From positions 124,001-188,000 of the forward strand of contig JAIQZU010000081.1 in NCBI GenBank assembly GCA_021776915.1: a DNA stretch of 64,000 bases. Direction: 5' to 3'. Each line of letters starts with the position of its first letter. The stretch's first letter is position 1. Shown here piece after piece: positions 50,699 to 59,758 of this stretch. The position numbers and the translations under genes are program-made. The notes beneath the pieces were generated by a model. That model was not told the origin of the DNA and did not search any database. It was given only the letters and a program-made list of their open reading frames with translations. Source of the DNA: Candidatus Scalindua sp. Its GTDB lineage: Bacteria > Planctomycetota > Brocadiia > Brocadiales > Scalinduaceae.

Positions 50699-51082
50699 TT
50701 TACCCCTCCGTCAATTTTGTGAATTAGAATTCTTCAAAACTATCCCCATCCAAACAACATTTTGTTATCTTTAAGATATAGTGAAATTTGTGTTAAAAAT
50801 CAAAAGGTTTTTGTGCTTAATGATAATATTAAATTTACAACCCTTAAAGCTTTTGCTAAATAGATTGCATTTGATTTTCACCAAAACGCATGCTAGAATC
50901 CCTCACCGTCCATTTGCTCATGAACATAAGATGAAATCAAAAAGGTATTAAACGTGAGCGCGGCTTTGCAAAGCTTATTTGATGGACAGACAAAGGAATG
51001 GCTGCAAGCATTGATATATTAAGCACTTAAATTTGGCAGACTCACTATTCTGGGCAAAAGTAAAGGATACACTTTAAGAAAA
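50699..51082. other. 384-bp spacer between divergent genes
   Basis: It holds promoter-like elements for serA and, presumably, for the minus-strand CopD-like gene. A 22-codon reading frame (GTG at 50954, MSAALQSLFDGQTKEWLQAL) follows an AAAAGG, but I see no strong reason to call it a gene. Confidence 0.45.
50871..50899 (+). promoter_or_regulatory. Sigma-70-type promoter upstream of serA
   Basis: TTGATT (50871-50876) and TAGAAT (50894-50899) are 17 bases apart, and TGC extends the -10. It implies a ~180-base leader before serA. Confidence 0.6.
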
Positions 51083-52663
51083 ATGAAGATATTAATATCA
51101 GACAGTCTTCCGGACATATGTAAAACGATTCTGGAAAATGCACACTTTCAGGTTACAGTAAAGACAGATTTTACACCGCAAGAATTGCAGAAAGAGATAG
51201 GTAAATATGACGGCTTGATTATCCGAAGCAGTACCCAATGTACTCCTGAAATTCTCGAAAATGCTGCCAGGCTTCGTGCAATATGCCGGGCCGGTGTTGG
51301 GGTTGACAACGTAAATGTGCCTGCTGCTACGAAAAAAGGGATTATCGTAATGAATACCCCTGGGGGCAACACAACATCAACTGCAGAGCATACAATTACG
51401 CTTCTTTTAGCTTTATCAAGGAATATACCACAGGCATGCAATTCTGTTCGTGAAGGGAAGTGGGAACGCAAAAAATTTATGGGTACTCAAGTTTCCGGAA
51501 AAACACTTGGCGTAATTGGGTTGGGTAAGGTCGGAAAAGAAGTCGCAAAACGTGCTATTGCACTGGAGATGAAAGTGCTGGGATATGATCCATTTGTTTC
51601 TAGTGAAACAATTCCAAAGCTGAATATCCAACTCGTTAAGGACCTTGACGTCATTTACAAACAAGCTGATTATATAACATTACATATTCCATTAATTAAC
51701 GAAACCAAAAACCTGATTTCCAGTCGTGAGTTTGCGTTAATGAAAGATGGTGTAAGAATAATAAACTGTGCAAGGGGCGGTATACTTTCAGAGGATGCGC
51801 TTTATGATGCACTTGTAAGTGGCAAGGTGGCTGGAGCGGCGATTGATGTCTTTGAAAAAGAACCACCGGAAGGCAATAAGCTATTAGCGCTTGACAATGT
51901 TCTTCCGACTCCGCATCTTGGTGCTCTGACAGAGGAAGCTCAGTATGCCGTTGCCAGGGATGCGGCTGAGCAGATGGTAGATGCATTAAAGGACAATAAT
52001 ATACGAAATGCGGTTAACATGCCCGTGCAAGGCCCGGAAGAATTTCAACAGCTTAAGCCTTACATAACTCTAACAGAAAAAATGGGCGCACTCTTAATCC
52101 AGCTTGTAAAGGGCAGAATAAAATCCATAGATATACAATTCAGCGGTGACGTTTCAAAAAATAATATACGTCCTTTGACGGATAGTCTGTTGTCAGGCAT
52201 GTTGAAACATGTTTTAGATGAGGATGTAAATATCATTAACGCCCGTATACTGGCTGATGAAAGAGGAATAAAAATTAATGAAACAATCAGTAGTACGTCG
52301 GAGGATTATACTAATCTGGTTTTTGCCAGGACTAATACAGATAACGGTGAAAGCTCTGTCTCAGGCACCGTATTTAAAAATAATGAACCTAAAATAGAGA
52401 CAATAAATGACTATCGTGTTGACATGGGCCCGATTGGACATGTCCTGATCTTGTTTGGACAGGATAAACCGGGTTTGATAGGAGAAATAGGTAAGATGCT
52501 GGGTGATCAAGATGTAAATATAGGACACATGACATTTGGCAGAAAAGGGACTGGGGGGGTAGCGATGATAGTCATAAATGTTGATGCGGTAGTTTCCGGG
52601 GAGACCCTCTTATCAATAGAAAAAATGGAATGCATTGATTCGGCGTATATGTTGAAATTCTAA
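51083..52663 (+). CDS. serA: D-3-phosphoglycerate dehydrogenase
   Basis: The 526-residue SerA makes 3-phosphohydroxypyruvate in serine synthesis. It has the D-2-hydroxyacid dehydrogenase motifs RAGVGVDNVNV, NTPGGNTTSTAEHT, the NAD loop GVIGLGKVGKEVAKR, NCARGGILSEDAL and catalytic PHLGALTEEAQ. An allosteric-substrate-binding domain and a C-terminal ACT domain (HVLILFGQDKPGLIGEIG) follow, as in the long bacterial form. The ACT domain suggests serine feedback. It stands alone after a long leader. Confidence 0.94.
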   Translation: MKILISDSLPDICKTILENAHFQVTVKTDFTPQELQKEIGKYDGLIIRSSTQCTPEILENAARLRAICRAGVGVDNVNVPAATKKGIIVMNTPGGNTTSTAEHTITLLLALSRNIPQACNSVREGKWERKKFMGTQVSGKTLGVIGLGKVGKEVAKRAIALEMKVLGYDPFVSSETIPKLNIQLVKDLDVIYKQADYITLHIPLINETKNLISSREFALMKDGVRIINCARGGILSEDALYDALVSGKVAGAAIDVFEKEPPEGNKLLALDNVLPTPHLGALTEEAQYAVARDAAEQMVDALKDNNIRNAVNMPVQGPEEFQQLKPYITLTEKMGALLIQLVKGRIKSIDIQFSGDVSKNNIRPLTDSLLSGMLKHVLDEDVNIINARILADERGIKINETISSTSEDYTNLVFARTNTDNGESSVSGTVFKNNEPKIETINDYRVDMGPIGHVLILFGQDKPGLIGEIGKMLGDQDVNIGHMTFGRKGTGGVAMIVINVDAVVSGETLLSIEKMECIDSAYMLKF

Positions 52664-52841
52664 GTAATTAAAGAAATTCCATGCATTGAATACCTTGAAT
52701 TTGCAGGAAGAAAATTCTTACACTTTCTTATCTAAGTTTCAAATTCAGTAAAACCTCAATAATTTCCGCAGCGAATGAAGCAGTGTATATAGCTTACCGT
52801 TTTAAGTCTGTCAAATTGTATTAAAATGAAGGAAGATACAA

Positions 52842-53246
52842 ATGACCATAGAAAAGTGGGACCCGTGGCAGGAGCTTGTACGATTACAACAGGAAGTGAA
52901 TGAATTGTTCAGTAATTTCTTTGATCGCTTTTCATCAACAAAGGAAATATCTTTCACGCCGCAGATAAACATGTATGAAACTGACAAAGAGGTTGTTCTC
53001 AATGTTGCGCTTCCGGGCACACTTCAGGAAGACATTGATATATCTTTAGAGGAAGATGATGTTTTATATATCAGGGGTGAAAGGCCTGATACACACGGAA
53101 CGATAACCGGTTCACGACATATAGAAGAATTGTGTTACGGGTATTTTGAAAGACAGGTACACTTGCCAGCTAAGTGTTTTGGTGAGAAAATTGAGGCAAA
53201 CTATTCTGAAGGAATGCTTAATATACGAATAATTAAAAAGGTATGA
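52842..53246 (+). CDS. Small heat-shock protein, Hsp20/alpha-crystallin family
   Basis: The 134-residue holdase opens with [18 protein letters not shown], an amphipathic helix typical of bacterial Hsp20. The alpha-crystallin domain follows ([22 protein letters not shown]) with [27 protein letters not shown] near the C-terminus. It ends in IIKKV, close to the conserved I-x-I anchor. It overlaps dnaJ by four bases (ATGA), so holdase and co-chaperone are made together. I see no CIRCE element upstream. Confidence 0.9.
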   Translation: MTIEKWDPWQELVRLQQEVNELFSNFFDRFSSTKEISFTPQINMYETDKEVVLNVALPGTLQEDIDISLEEDDVLYIRGERPDTHGTITGSRHIEELCYGYFERQVHLPAKCFGEKIEANYSEGMLNIRIIKKV

Positions 53247-54322
53247 GTATGGCAAATGGTAATGTCAAAGAACGTGATTACTATGAGATATTAGGGCTAA
53301 GCAAAAGTGCAACTAATGATGAGCTGAAGAAAGCATACAGAAGGCTGGCCCTCAAATATCATCCGGATAAAAATCCGGGTGATAAGGAAGCTGAACGAAA
53401 ATTCAAGGAAGCCGCAAACGCCTACGAAGTGCTCAGCAATCCTGAGAAAAGGAAGATGTACGACTTACGGGGGCGTGCAGGACTTGAGGATATGGGTTTT
53501 CATGGTTTTGAAAACAACGCTGATATATTCAGTAATTTCGGGGATATATTTGGAGATATATTTGGCAAACGTTTTTACCGGGAAAGAACCGGTCCGCAGC
53601 GGGGTTCAGACCTTAGACATGACATGACAATCTCGTTTATTGATGCAGCGTTGGGATGCGAGAAACAGCTTAGATTTACAAAGAATGAATCATGTGAGGC
53701 ATGCAAGGGAACGGGTGCCAAGAGCGGAGCATCGACTGTTTGTTCACAATGTAACGGTACCGGCCATATAAGCAGGCAGCAAAAACCTGCTGGAGGGTTT
53801 TTTACCATTAGCAATCCATGTTCTAATTGTAATGGTTCCGGAAGAAAGATTGATAATCCATGTCCTGATTGTAATGGTGAAGGACGAGCATCTAAAACCA
53901 GATCGTTATCAGTTAAGATACCTGCAGGGATTAAGGACGGTTCTACATTAAGGCTTTCAGGCCAGGGCGAAGCTGGTATCAGGGGTGGAGGCGCCGGTGA
54001 TTTGCATATATGTGTTAAGATAGCGTCACATCCATATTTTGAGAGAAGGGGCCTGGATATTCAGTACGATGCAAAGGTTTCTTTTACTAAAGCTGCTTTA
54101 GGCGGAGAAATAGAAGTTCCAACCTTGAGGGGTAAGGCAACGCTAAAGATACCGAGGTGCACACAATCCAATCAAACCTTAAGAATGACAGGGCAGGGGG
54201 TTAAAACTAAAGATGGGAGAAATGGGAACCAATTAGTAAAAATAATAATAGACATTCCAAAGGAGCTATCCGCACGGCAGGAAGAGCTTCTAAAAGAGCT
54301 AGACAAGCTTGATGGCGGTTAA
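53243..54322 (+). CDS. dnaJ: Chaperone protein DnaJ
   Basis: The 359-residue type I J-protein has a J domain (~10-75) with HPDKNPG, a G/F region ([20 protein letters not shown]), four CxxCxGxG-type zinc repeats ([32 protein letters not shown]) and the C-terminal substrate-binding domain ([18 protein letters not shown]). It stimulates DnaK ATPase; dnaK and grpE are not in the window. Start overlaps hsp20; a second ATG at 53249 (MANGN) is possible. Confidence 0.93.
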   Translation: MSMANGNVKERDYYEILGLSKSATNDELKKAYRRLALKYHPDKNPGDKEAERKFKEAANAYEVLSNPEKRKMYDLRGRAGLEDMGFHGFENNADIFSNFGDIFGDIFGKRFYRERTGPQRGSDLRHDMTISFIDAALGCEKQLRFTKNESCEACKGTGAKSGASTVCSQCNGTGHISRQQKPAGGFFTISNPCSNCNGSGRKIDNPCPDCNGEGRASKTRSLSVKIPAGIKDGSTLRLSGQGEAGIRGGGAGDLHICVKIASHPYFERRGLDIQYDAKVSFTKAALGGEIEVPTLRGKATLKIPRCTQSNQTLRMTGQGVKTKDGRNGNQLVKIIIDIPKELSARQEELLKELDKLDGG

Positions 54323-54512
54323 AGTTCTGTCAAAAATAACCATGGAAAATACAAAAAAACATGACGAAAGTTTTAAAATAGGCAAAAAAACACTAAAGAT
54401 TGGAGCGTTCTATGCGATAAAATATGTATTGTCTCTTTGTTGCCCAAAAAGAGATATGTATCTAACCTGTTTATTGAACAGGCCTTAATACATAAATACA
54501 TAAAATAACATC

Positions 54513-54540
54513 TTGACATTTTTTTGTTTTAAACTAAAAT
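54513..54540 (+). promoter_or_regulatory. Sigma-70-type promoter upstream of 54613
   Basis: TTGACA (54513-54518) and TAAAAT (54535-54540) are 16 bases apart, ~70 bases before the ATG. Confidence 0.6.
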
Positions 54541-54612
54541 ACACGGTAATATAAAAATTTATAAACAATCTTATTTTTCTTTAATAGGTTTGATTATTTA
54601 AATTATAAGATT

Positions 54613-55542
54613 ATGAATAGCCCACGTAAGCCTTTTTTCAGCATGCCGTTAAGCAAGCTAGAGGATTTCCTGCAGGATTCAATATATTTCAGGGATGCCA
54701 GGGCCCGTACACGTTCACCAAGTTTAAGGCATGGTGAAAAAAGAAACGGCGAGGAAAGGCTATATGTTTTCGATAAATTCTTAATGCATCATGATTATGT
54801 TATACAAAAATCATCAGGAGAAAGATTTGTTGAAATAACAAATGATAAAAATGAAATCCACAGGAGTGGAAATATCATTCCGGGTGCAATGACTGTATCA
54901 AAAATAATCCTTCCTCTCGAAATACTGATACCAGAATTTGAAATACACAATGTTAATATTAAATTTGCAAATCCCTCAATATATGACGAAAAAACGAAGG
55001 ACGTTTTTTCATTTCAATTCATAAGTCCGGATTGTATACAAATTAACGTTAATACCTTCCAGTCTCAGGGAACAATTGCCAGGACAATTATCACAGGGAA
55101 AATCAATACTGACAGGGAGAAGGCTACAAAAGTCAAGGAGGAAGACGTTAATGAAGCAAAGCTCAATACTGTTAGAGAATATCTGAAGACACTGTCAATT
55201 GAAGGTGAAGCATATATACAAAAGGAAAACTACAGAGATTATACATACCCGCTTTCTTACATTGCCGCATTACCTTCTGCCGAAATAGTCAAGCAAATGG
55301 AAGGGGATGGTGGAATGATCAATATGTTAAGAATGGATTTCGGTAATGTTAAAATGATACCTATAACTGATGAAAAGGGACCGGAAATAAAACTGGAAAG
55401 AGCTAGGGAAAGGGCATCCTTTAATAAGATAATTACAAAAGTTGTCAACGGGCTGGTTACATATTATCGGGGACTCGCTATAGTCAATCCGGTTGCCAAA
55501 TTCAGAGGTCCTGCAAATCCTGTGATTTCTCCCGCAAAATAA
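54613..55542 (+). CDS. Hypothetical protein with a MaoC/hotdog-like segment
   Basis: This 309-residue soluble protein is one I cannot name firmly. The segment ERFVEITNDKNEIHRSGNII followed by PGAMTVSKI resembles the MaoC-dehydratase pattern (F...sGDxNPIH...PG), with the His in NEIH at the catalytic position. Beta-rich stretches on both sides (NVNIKFANPSIYDEKTKDVF) fit a hotdog fold. The C-terminal ~110 residues (LRMDFGNVKMIPITDEKGP) are of unknown type. It has its own promoter and precedes a DUF192 gene by eight bases. A role in fatty-acid or polyketide chemistry is a guess. Confidence 0.55.
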   Translation: MNSPRKPFFSMPLSKLEDFLQDSIYFRDARARTRSPSLRHGEKRNGEERLYVFDKFLMHHDYVIQKSSGERFVEITNDKNEIHRSGNIIPGAMTVSKIILPLEILIPEFEIHNVNIKFANPSIYDEKTKDVFSFQFISPDCIQINVNTFQSQGTIARTIITGKINTDREKATKVKEEDVNEAKLNTVREYLKTLSIEGEAYIQKENYRDYTYPLSYIAALPSAEIVKQMEGDGGMINMLRMDFGNVKMIPITDEKGPEIKLERARERASFNKIITKVVNGLVTYYRGLAIVNPVAKFRGPANPVISPAK

Positions 55543-55549
55543 CTACCAT

Positions 55550-56035
55550 ATGGACTCATCATTCCGCATCGCAAGAAACAGCTACCTGCATATCATGTTT
55601 CTGCTAGTACTGACTTCAATGCTCTGGAGCTGTTCCAGTCATTCCAATTTGCCAGACAATACATACGAAATAAATATACACGACAAAAAACCTCGTGTAG
55701 AAGTTGCTTTTAGACAAAAAGAACGTACAATAGGCTTGATGTTTCGGGACAAATTAGACAATGACCACGGTATGTTATTTATCTATCCACAGGAACACAA
55801 TTTGTCATTCTGGATGAAAAATACAAGAATCCCTCTTTCTATTGCCTTCATAAATTCCAGCGGAACAATTACACAGATAGAGACTATGGCTCCATATAGT
55901 TTAACAAGCCATACATCAAAGGTTAAAGTGAGGTTTGCTCTTGAAATGGAGGAAGGCTGGTTCAGGAAAAACGGTATTACAGTTGGCGGCAAGGTTGATT
56001 TTCCATCTGAAATTAGAAACTTGAAAGTAGAGTAG
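55550..56035 (+). CDS. DUF192 lipoprotein
   Basis: The 161-residue protein has a signal sequence ending in LWSCSS, a probable lipobox at Cys28. A DUF192 domain follows: EVAFRQKERTIGLMFRDKL, GMLFIYPQEHNLSFWMKNT (the family's FWMKNT hallmark), PLSIAFINSSGTI, and FALEMEEGWFRKNGI with VGGKVDF. DUF192 proteins are small periplasmic beta-barrels without assigned function. Eight bases separate it from the upstream gene, so they share a transcript. Confidence 0.85.
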   Translation: MDSSFRIARNSYLHIMFLLVLTSMLWSCSSHSNLPDNTYEINIHDKKPRVEVAFRQKERTIGLMFRDKLDNDHGMLFIYPQEHNLSFWMKNTRIPLSIAFINSSGTITQIETMAPYSLTSHTSKVKVRFALEMEEGWFRKNGITVGGKVDFPSEIRNLKVE

Positions 56036-56040
56036 AGTAA

Positions 56041-56092
56041 GTTGAACTCGCTACCGCGAGTCTGTTCGTCCGCGTGAGTTGGCTCCTGCCTG
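56041..56092. repeat. Dispersed palindromic repeat, copy 2
   Basis: ACTCGC-TACC-GCGAGT hairpin at the left and GAGTTGGCTCCT at the right, the reverse complement of a segment near 9941. It fills the spacer before the HAD-YvcK gene. Confidence 0.5.
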
Positions 56093-56123
56093 AATACTTT
56101 GAAATTCTTATTAAAAGAAAACT

Positions 56124-57794
56124 ATGAAAGCAATTATATTTGATCTTGACGATACGCTATACGATTGTACCGGCTCGTTGCTTGAAGCATCACGAAAACG
56201 TGCTGCAAGGGCAATGGTTAATGCGGGGCTGCCGTGTACGGAAGAAGAAGCATATTTATTGCAAAAAAAATTATCAGAAGAGCATGGTCCCTATTGTCCT
56301 GTTTTCAATGAAATATCAAATAAATTTAATATGGGTCATGAGCTTGTTCGCTCTGCCCTGAAGGCTTATAACAGCAATGAAGTGACCGATATACAACTCT
56401 TCCCGGATGTTGTACCAACTTTAAAAAAACTGGCGCAAGATAAATACAAACTGTTTTTACTGACAACAGGAATTTATGAAAGGCAATATAAAAAGATAGA
56501 ACTGCTTAACCTGAAGCCTTACTTTGATGAAATAATAATTAACGACCAGGAAGTTGGCCTGTTAATGGAGGACAGCTTTGAGGCAATTGTCAGAAAGTAT
56601 TCATTGTCTCCACAGAATGTTGTTGTCGTTGGAGACCGGGTGAGGGGAGAACTTAGAGTTGCGAAATCCAAGGGAATGGTAACCGTCCAAATGTTACACG
56701 GAAGATTTAAGGATGAAACGGCTTATGACAGCTCAAATAAACCGGATTACAAGATAAAAAGATTTTTTCAACTGCCGACTTTGCTCAAATTGAAAGATAC
56801 CGGAAAGACACATGACAATTTAAAGATATTAGCTATTGGCGGCGGTACCGGACTTCCAATAGCACTTGAAGGATTGAAAACATACAGCGAAAAACTGACG
56901 GCAATTGTAACAGTTACAGATTCCGGCAGAAGTTCCGGTGTCATAAGAGAAGAATACGGCATATTACCTCCCGGAGATGTAAGAAACTGTCTGGTTGCAC
57001 TTTCAGAAACCGAAGAACAGGAAAAGGATTTATACCAGCTTTTTCAATATCGGTTTAATAAAGGTTCGCTTAACGGAATGAGCCTTGGCAATCTATTGAT
57101 GACCGCATTAACAGATATAACAGGCAGTTTTGATCAGGCAATAAAAAAGGCTAGTAAGATACTGACAATCAAAGGGAAAGTCCTGCCTTCCACACTTACA
57201 AGTACTCACATTTGTGCTGAATTAAAGGACGGCTCGGTTGTAGAAGAAGAGTTTAATGTACGCGCACCACGAAAAGCGCCTATCGAAAGGGTCTTTCTGA
57301 AATCAAATGATGTCGAATGCCCACCAGACGCAATCAGTGAGATCGAAAAAGCAGACATAATCGTGATCGGGCCGGGAAGTCTTTACACTAGCGTCATAAG
57401 TAACCTTCTTGTAGGAGGCATAAAAAACGCTCTGCAGAGTACAAAAGCCGTAAAGATATACTTGTGTAATATCGTTACGCAACCCGGACAAACAGACAAT
57501 TACACCGCATCTGATCACATTAAAGCAATTACAAAGTATCTTGGAGAGGGAATCCTGGATTACGTGCTTGTCAATAACAATTTTCCGCGTGAAGAAATAA
57601 TCGAAAAATATAGAAAAGAAGGCGCTGATATTGTCGCGCTTGATGAAAATTTAGAAAATAATAATGTAGCTGTAGAGGTTACAGATTTAATTGAGAATAT
57701 TGAACAAAAAAGAGTATTGTGGGAAAAGCAGGACTTAATAAGACATGATCCTGAAAAGCTGGCAGATGCTATCTGCAGGGTATATGCACAATAG
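56124..57794 (+). CDS. HAD phosphatase fused to YvcK/CofD-like protein
   Basis: The 556-residue protein has an N-terminal HAD hydrolase (1-~215; nucleophile in FDLDDTLYDCTG, LTTGIYERQYKK, VVVGDRVRGEL) of the pyrimidine-5'-nucleotidase type. A YvcK/CofD-like domain follows (~230-556; LAIGGGTGLPIALEGL, VTDSGRSSGVIREEYGILPP, DVRNCLVALSE, GPGSLYTSVISNLLV). YvcK proteins bind UDP-sugars and control carbon flow into the cell wall in Gram-positive bacteria. A HAD fusion to YvcK is unusual to my knowledge. The HAD half is repeated as a separate gene 55 bp downstream. Confidence 0.85.
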   Translation: MKAIIFDLDDTLYDCTGSLLEASRKRAARAMVNAGLPCTEEEAYLLQKKLSEEHGPYCPVFNEISNKFNMGHELVRSALKAYNSNEVTDIQLFPDVVPTLKKLAQDKYKLFLLTTGIYERQYKKIELLNLKPYFDEIIINDQEVGLLMEDSFEAIVRKYSLSPQNVVVVGDRVRGELRVAKSKGMVTVQMLHGRFKDETAYDSSNKPDYKIKRFFQLPTLLKLKDTGKTHDNLKILAIGGGTGLPIALEGLKTYSEKLTAIVTVTDSGRSSGVIREEYGILPPGDVRNCLVALSETEEQEKDLYQLFQYRFNKGSLNGMSLGNLLMTALTDITGSFDQAIKKASKILTIKGKVLPSTLTSTHICAELKDGSVVEEEFNVRAPRKAPIERVFLKSNDVECPPDAISEIEKADIIVIGPGSLYTSVISNLLVGGIKNALQSTKAVKIYLCNIVTQPGQTDNYTASDHIKAITKYLGEGILDYVLVNNNFPREEIIEKYRKEGADIVALDENLENNNVAVEVTDLIENIEQKRVLWEKQDLIRHDPEKLADAICRVYAQ

Positions 57795-57849
57795 CTACTG
57801 TCACGCCACGCAATTAACGCCATAAAAATACCTCATAACCCCTAAGCCT

Positions 57850-58536
57850 ATGTTTCACATTTCAGACAGGATTAAGGCAATCATATTTGATCTGGACGAC
57901 ACTCTATACGATTGCAGTGGAACGCTGGTTTTAAAAAGCAAAAAACTTGCCGCTAAAATCATATCGAAGGCGATCAAGTGCTCCGAAACAGAGGCGTTAA
58001 AATTACAATTAGAACTCGAAGACCGTCTTGGCCCAAAAGCTGACATCTCCCATGAAATCGCAAAACAATACAACCTTCCCGAAGAGTTCTGTGAGGAAAT
58101 TTCTAATACCATTAATACTCTGGAGGTAGAAGGTGCCATTTTATTTCCTGACACAATGGCTTCAATTGACGAATTAAAAAGAATTGGCTATAAGCTCTTC
58201 CTTGTTACATTTGGCAAAAGAGAGATGCAGGAAAAGAAGATAAAGGTCCTTGGCCTTGAAAGGGCATTTGATGAAATAATCATAACAGATAACCCACGGG
58301 GAAAAGAGAAATGTTTTAAGGAAATTTTAATTAGGTATGATTTAAAACCGGAACAGGTTCTTTGTGTCGGCGATAAAATTAAAGACGAAATTGAAGTGGG
58401 AAAGAGGCTTGGCATGTCTACAGCATTAATGCAACATGGCAGGCATTACAATTTCTACAAATCTGAAATTAATGACAGCACACCTTATACGTATATTACC
58501 AAAATCTCAGATCTCTTGAAGAACGCCGAAAATTAG
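57850..58536 (+). CDS. HAD-superfamily hydrolase, paralogue of the preceding HAD domain
   Basis: The 228-residue protein has FDLDDTLYDCSGTL (nucleophile and acid/base Asp), LFPDTMASIDELKRIGYKLFLVT (Ser/Thr motif II), LGLERAFDEIIITD and VLCVGDKIKDEIEVGKRLG. It aligns over its length with residues 1-~215 of the HAD-YvcK fusion: the same DDTLYDC start, ELKRIGYKLFLVTFG versus KLAQDKYKLFLLTTG, and GRHYNFYKSE versus GRFKDETAYD. Gene duplication from the fused form, or fusion of a copy to yvcK, are both possible. Likely a small phosphatase; substrate unknown. Confidence 0.85.
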   Translation: MFHISDRIKAIIFDLDDTLYDCSGTLVLKSKKLAAKIISKAIKCSETEALKLQLELEDRLGPKADISHEIAKQYNLPEEFCEEISNTINTLEVEGAILFPDTMASIDELKRIGYKLFLVTFGKREMQEKKIKVLGLERAFDEIIITDNPRGKEKCFKEILIRYDLKPEQVLCVGDKIKDEIEVGKRLGMSTALMQHGRHYNFYKSEINDSTPYTYITKISDLLKNAEN

Positions 58537-58570
58537 TAATAGCATTGAGCAATTAATGATCTTCATACAC

Positions 58571-59758
58571 TCAGAACATCTTATCTTTATTCACTGCCTC
58601 GCCAGGTAATGTGCCCACTCCCGGCCAGATTTTCCGTCCGGGATAGATTACCGTATTTATACCGGTATGTACGCCGTCCGCAATTATAGCCCCGAATTTC
58701 CTTCTTCCAGTATCAACTATTTTGCCCTTCACAACAGATCTTACATTCTTGTTATCATGTTTTAAGTTCGCCGTTATTGTTCCTGCACCTAAATTACTAT
58801 TCTCTCCAATAACGCTGTCTCCAATATAAGAGAGATGTGGTACCTTTGCATTGTCCATAATTATGCTGTTTTTTATCTCTACGGCCTGTCCGATATGACA
58901 GCCGTTTCCGATAGAAGTGTTTCCTCTTAAATAACTGTTAGGCCCTATGAGGCAGTTTTCTCCAATAATCACATTTCCGTTTATATATGTCCCCGACAAA
59001 ATCTCCGTGCCTTTTCCTGCTTTTAACTTTCCTTTTACGGTAACATTCTTTTCTACTTTTCCTTTTATGTCATTTTTTATTTCAGAAACCAGGACGCTGT
59101 TTGCTTCAATTAAATCCCATGGATATCCCACCGACAGCCAGTGTCCTTTCACTTTTTCACACACGACCTTCTCTTTTTTTACAAGCGCATTTATATAGTC
59201 AACTATTTCATATTCCCCCCTTTGACTTTTCCTGAGCTTAAACGCAAACACTGATTTATCAAAAACATATAATCCTGTATTAGCTATGTCTGAAATGAAC
59301 TTTTCAGGTTTTTCGACAACCTTTTTGACCTCTCTGCCCTTTACAACAAAGACACCAAACCTGCCAGGTTCTTCAACCTTGCATCCCAGGACAGCATATT
59401 TATGCCTTAAACATGCCTTAATATCTTTCCTGGAAAAAATATCATCACCGCCTATAACTATAAATTTACCCTTAATTAATTTTTCAACATACTTCAGGGC
59501 ATGTCCCGTGCCCAACTGTGCCTCCTGCTCAGCATATCTTATCTTTAATTTTCCATACTTGCGGCCTATTTCTCCTATTATCATCTCTTTCTTAAAACCA
59601 ACTATTATGATTACTTCACCAACCAATCCCTGCAAGGCGTCCAGGTTGTGCTTTATTATCTCTTTATTCATTACCTTGAGTAATGGTTTAGGCTTGGTTA
59701 ATGTCAACGGCCACGTCCTTGTGCTCTTTCCGGCAGCCATTATTACGGCTTGTATCAT
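58571..59758 (-). CDS. GlmU-like sugar-1-phosphate nucleotidylyltransferase/acyltransferase
   Basis: The 395-residue protein has an N-terminal nucleotidylyltransferase (VIMAAGKSTRTWPLTLTKPK, LGTGHALKYV, GGDDIFSR) and a C-terminal left-handed beta-helix (GNVIIGENCLIGPNSYLRG, IGDSVIGENSNLGAGTITAN, HTGINTVIYPG). It fits archaeal-type bifunctional GlmU-like enzymes, which convert glucosamine 1-phosphate to UDP-N-acetylglucosamine, more than the longer E. coli type. Overlap of four bases with glmM places it in the same pathway. Confidence 0.87.
   Translation of the reverse strand: MIQAVIMAAGKSTRTWPLTLTKPKPLLKVMNKEIIKHNLDALQGLVGEVIIIVGFKKEMIIGEIGRKYGKLKIRYAEQEAQLGTGHALKYVEKLIKGKFIVIGGDDIFSRKDIKACLRHKYAVLGCKVEEPGRFGVFVVKGREVKKVVEKPEKFISDIANTGLYVFDKSVFAFKLRKSQRGEYEIVDYINALVKKEKVVCEKVKGHWLSVGYPWDLIEANSVLVSEIKNDIKGKVEKNVTVKGKLKAGKGTEILSGTYINGNVIIGENCLIGPNSYLRGNTSIGNGCHIGQAVEIKNSIIMDNAKVPHLSYIGDSVIGENSNLGAGTITANLKHDNKNVRSVVKGKIVDTGRRKFGAIIADGVHTGINTVIYPGRKIWPGVGTLPGEAVNKDKMF

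Noticed and set aside
50954..51022. 22-codon leader peptide before serA
   Set aside because: No run of serine or regulatory codons and no attenuator hairpin seen; AAAAGG alone is weak evidence.
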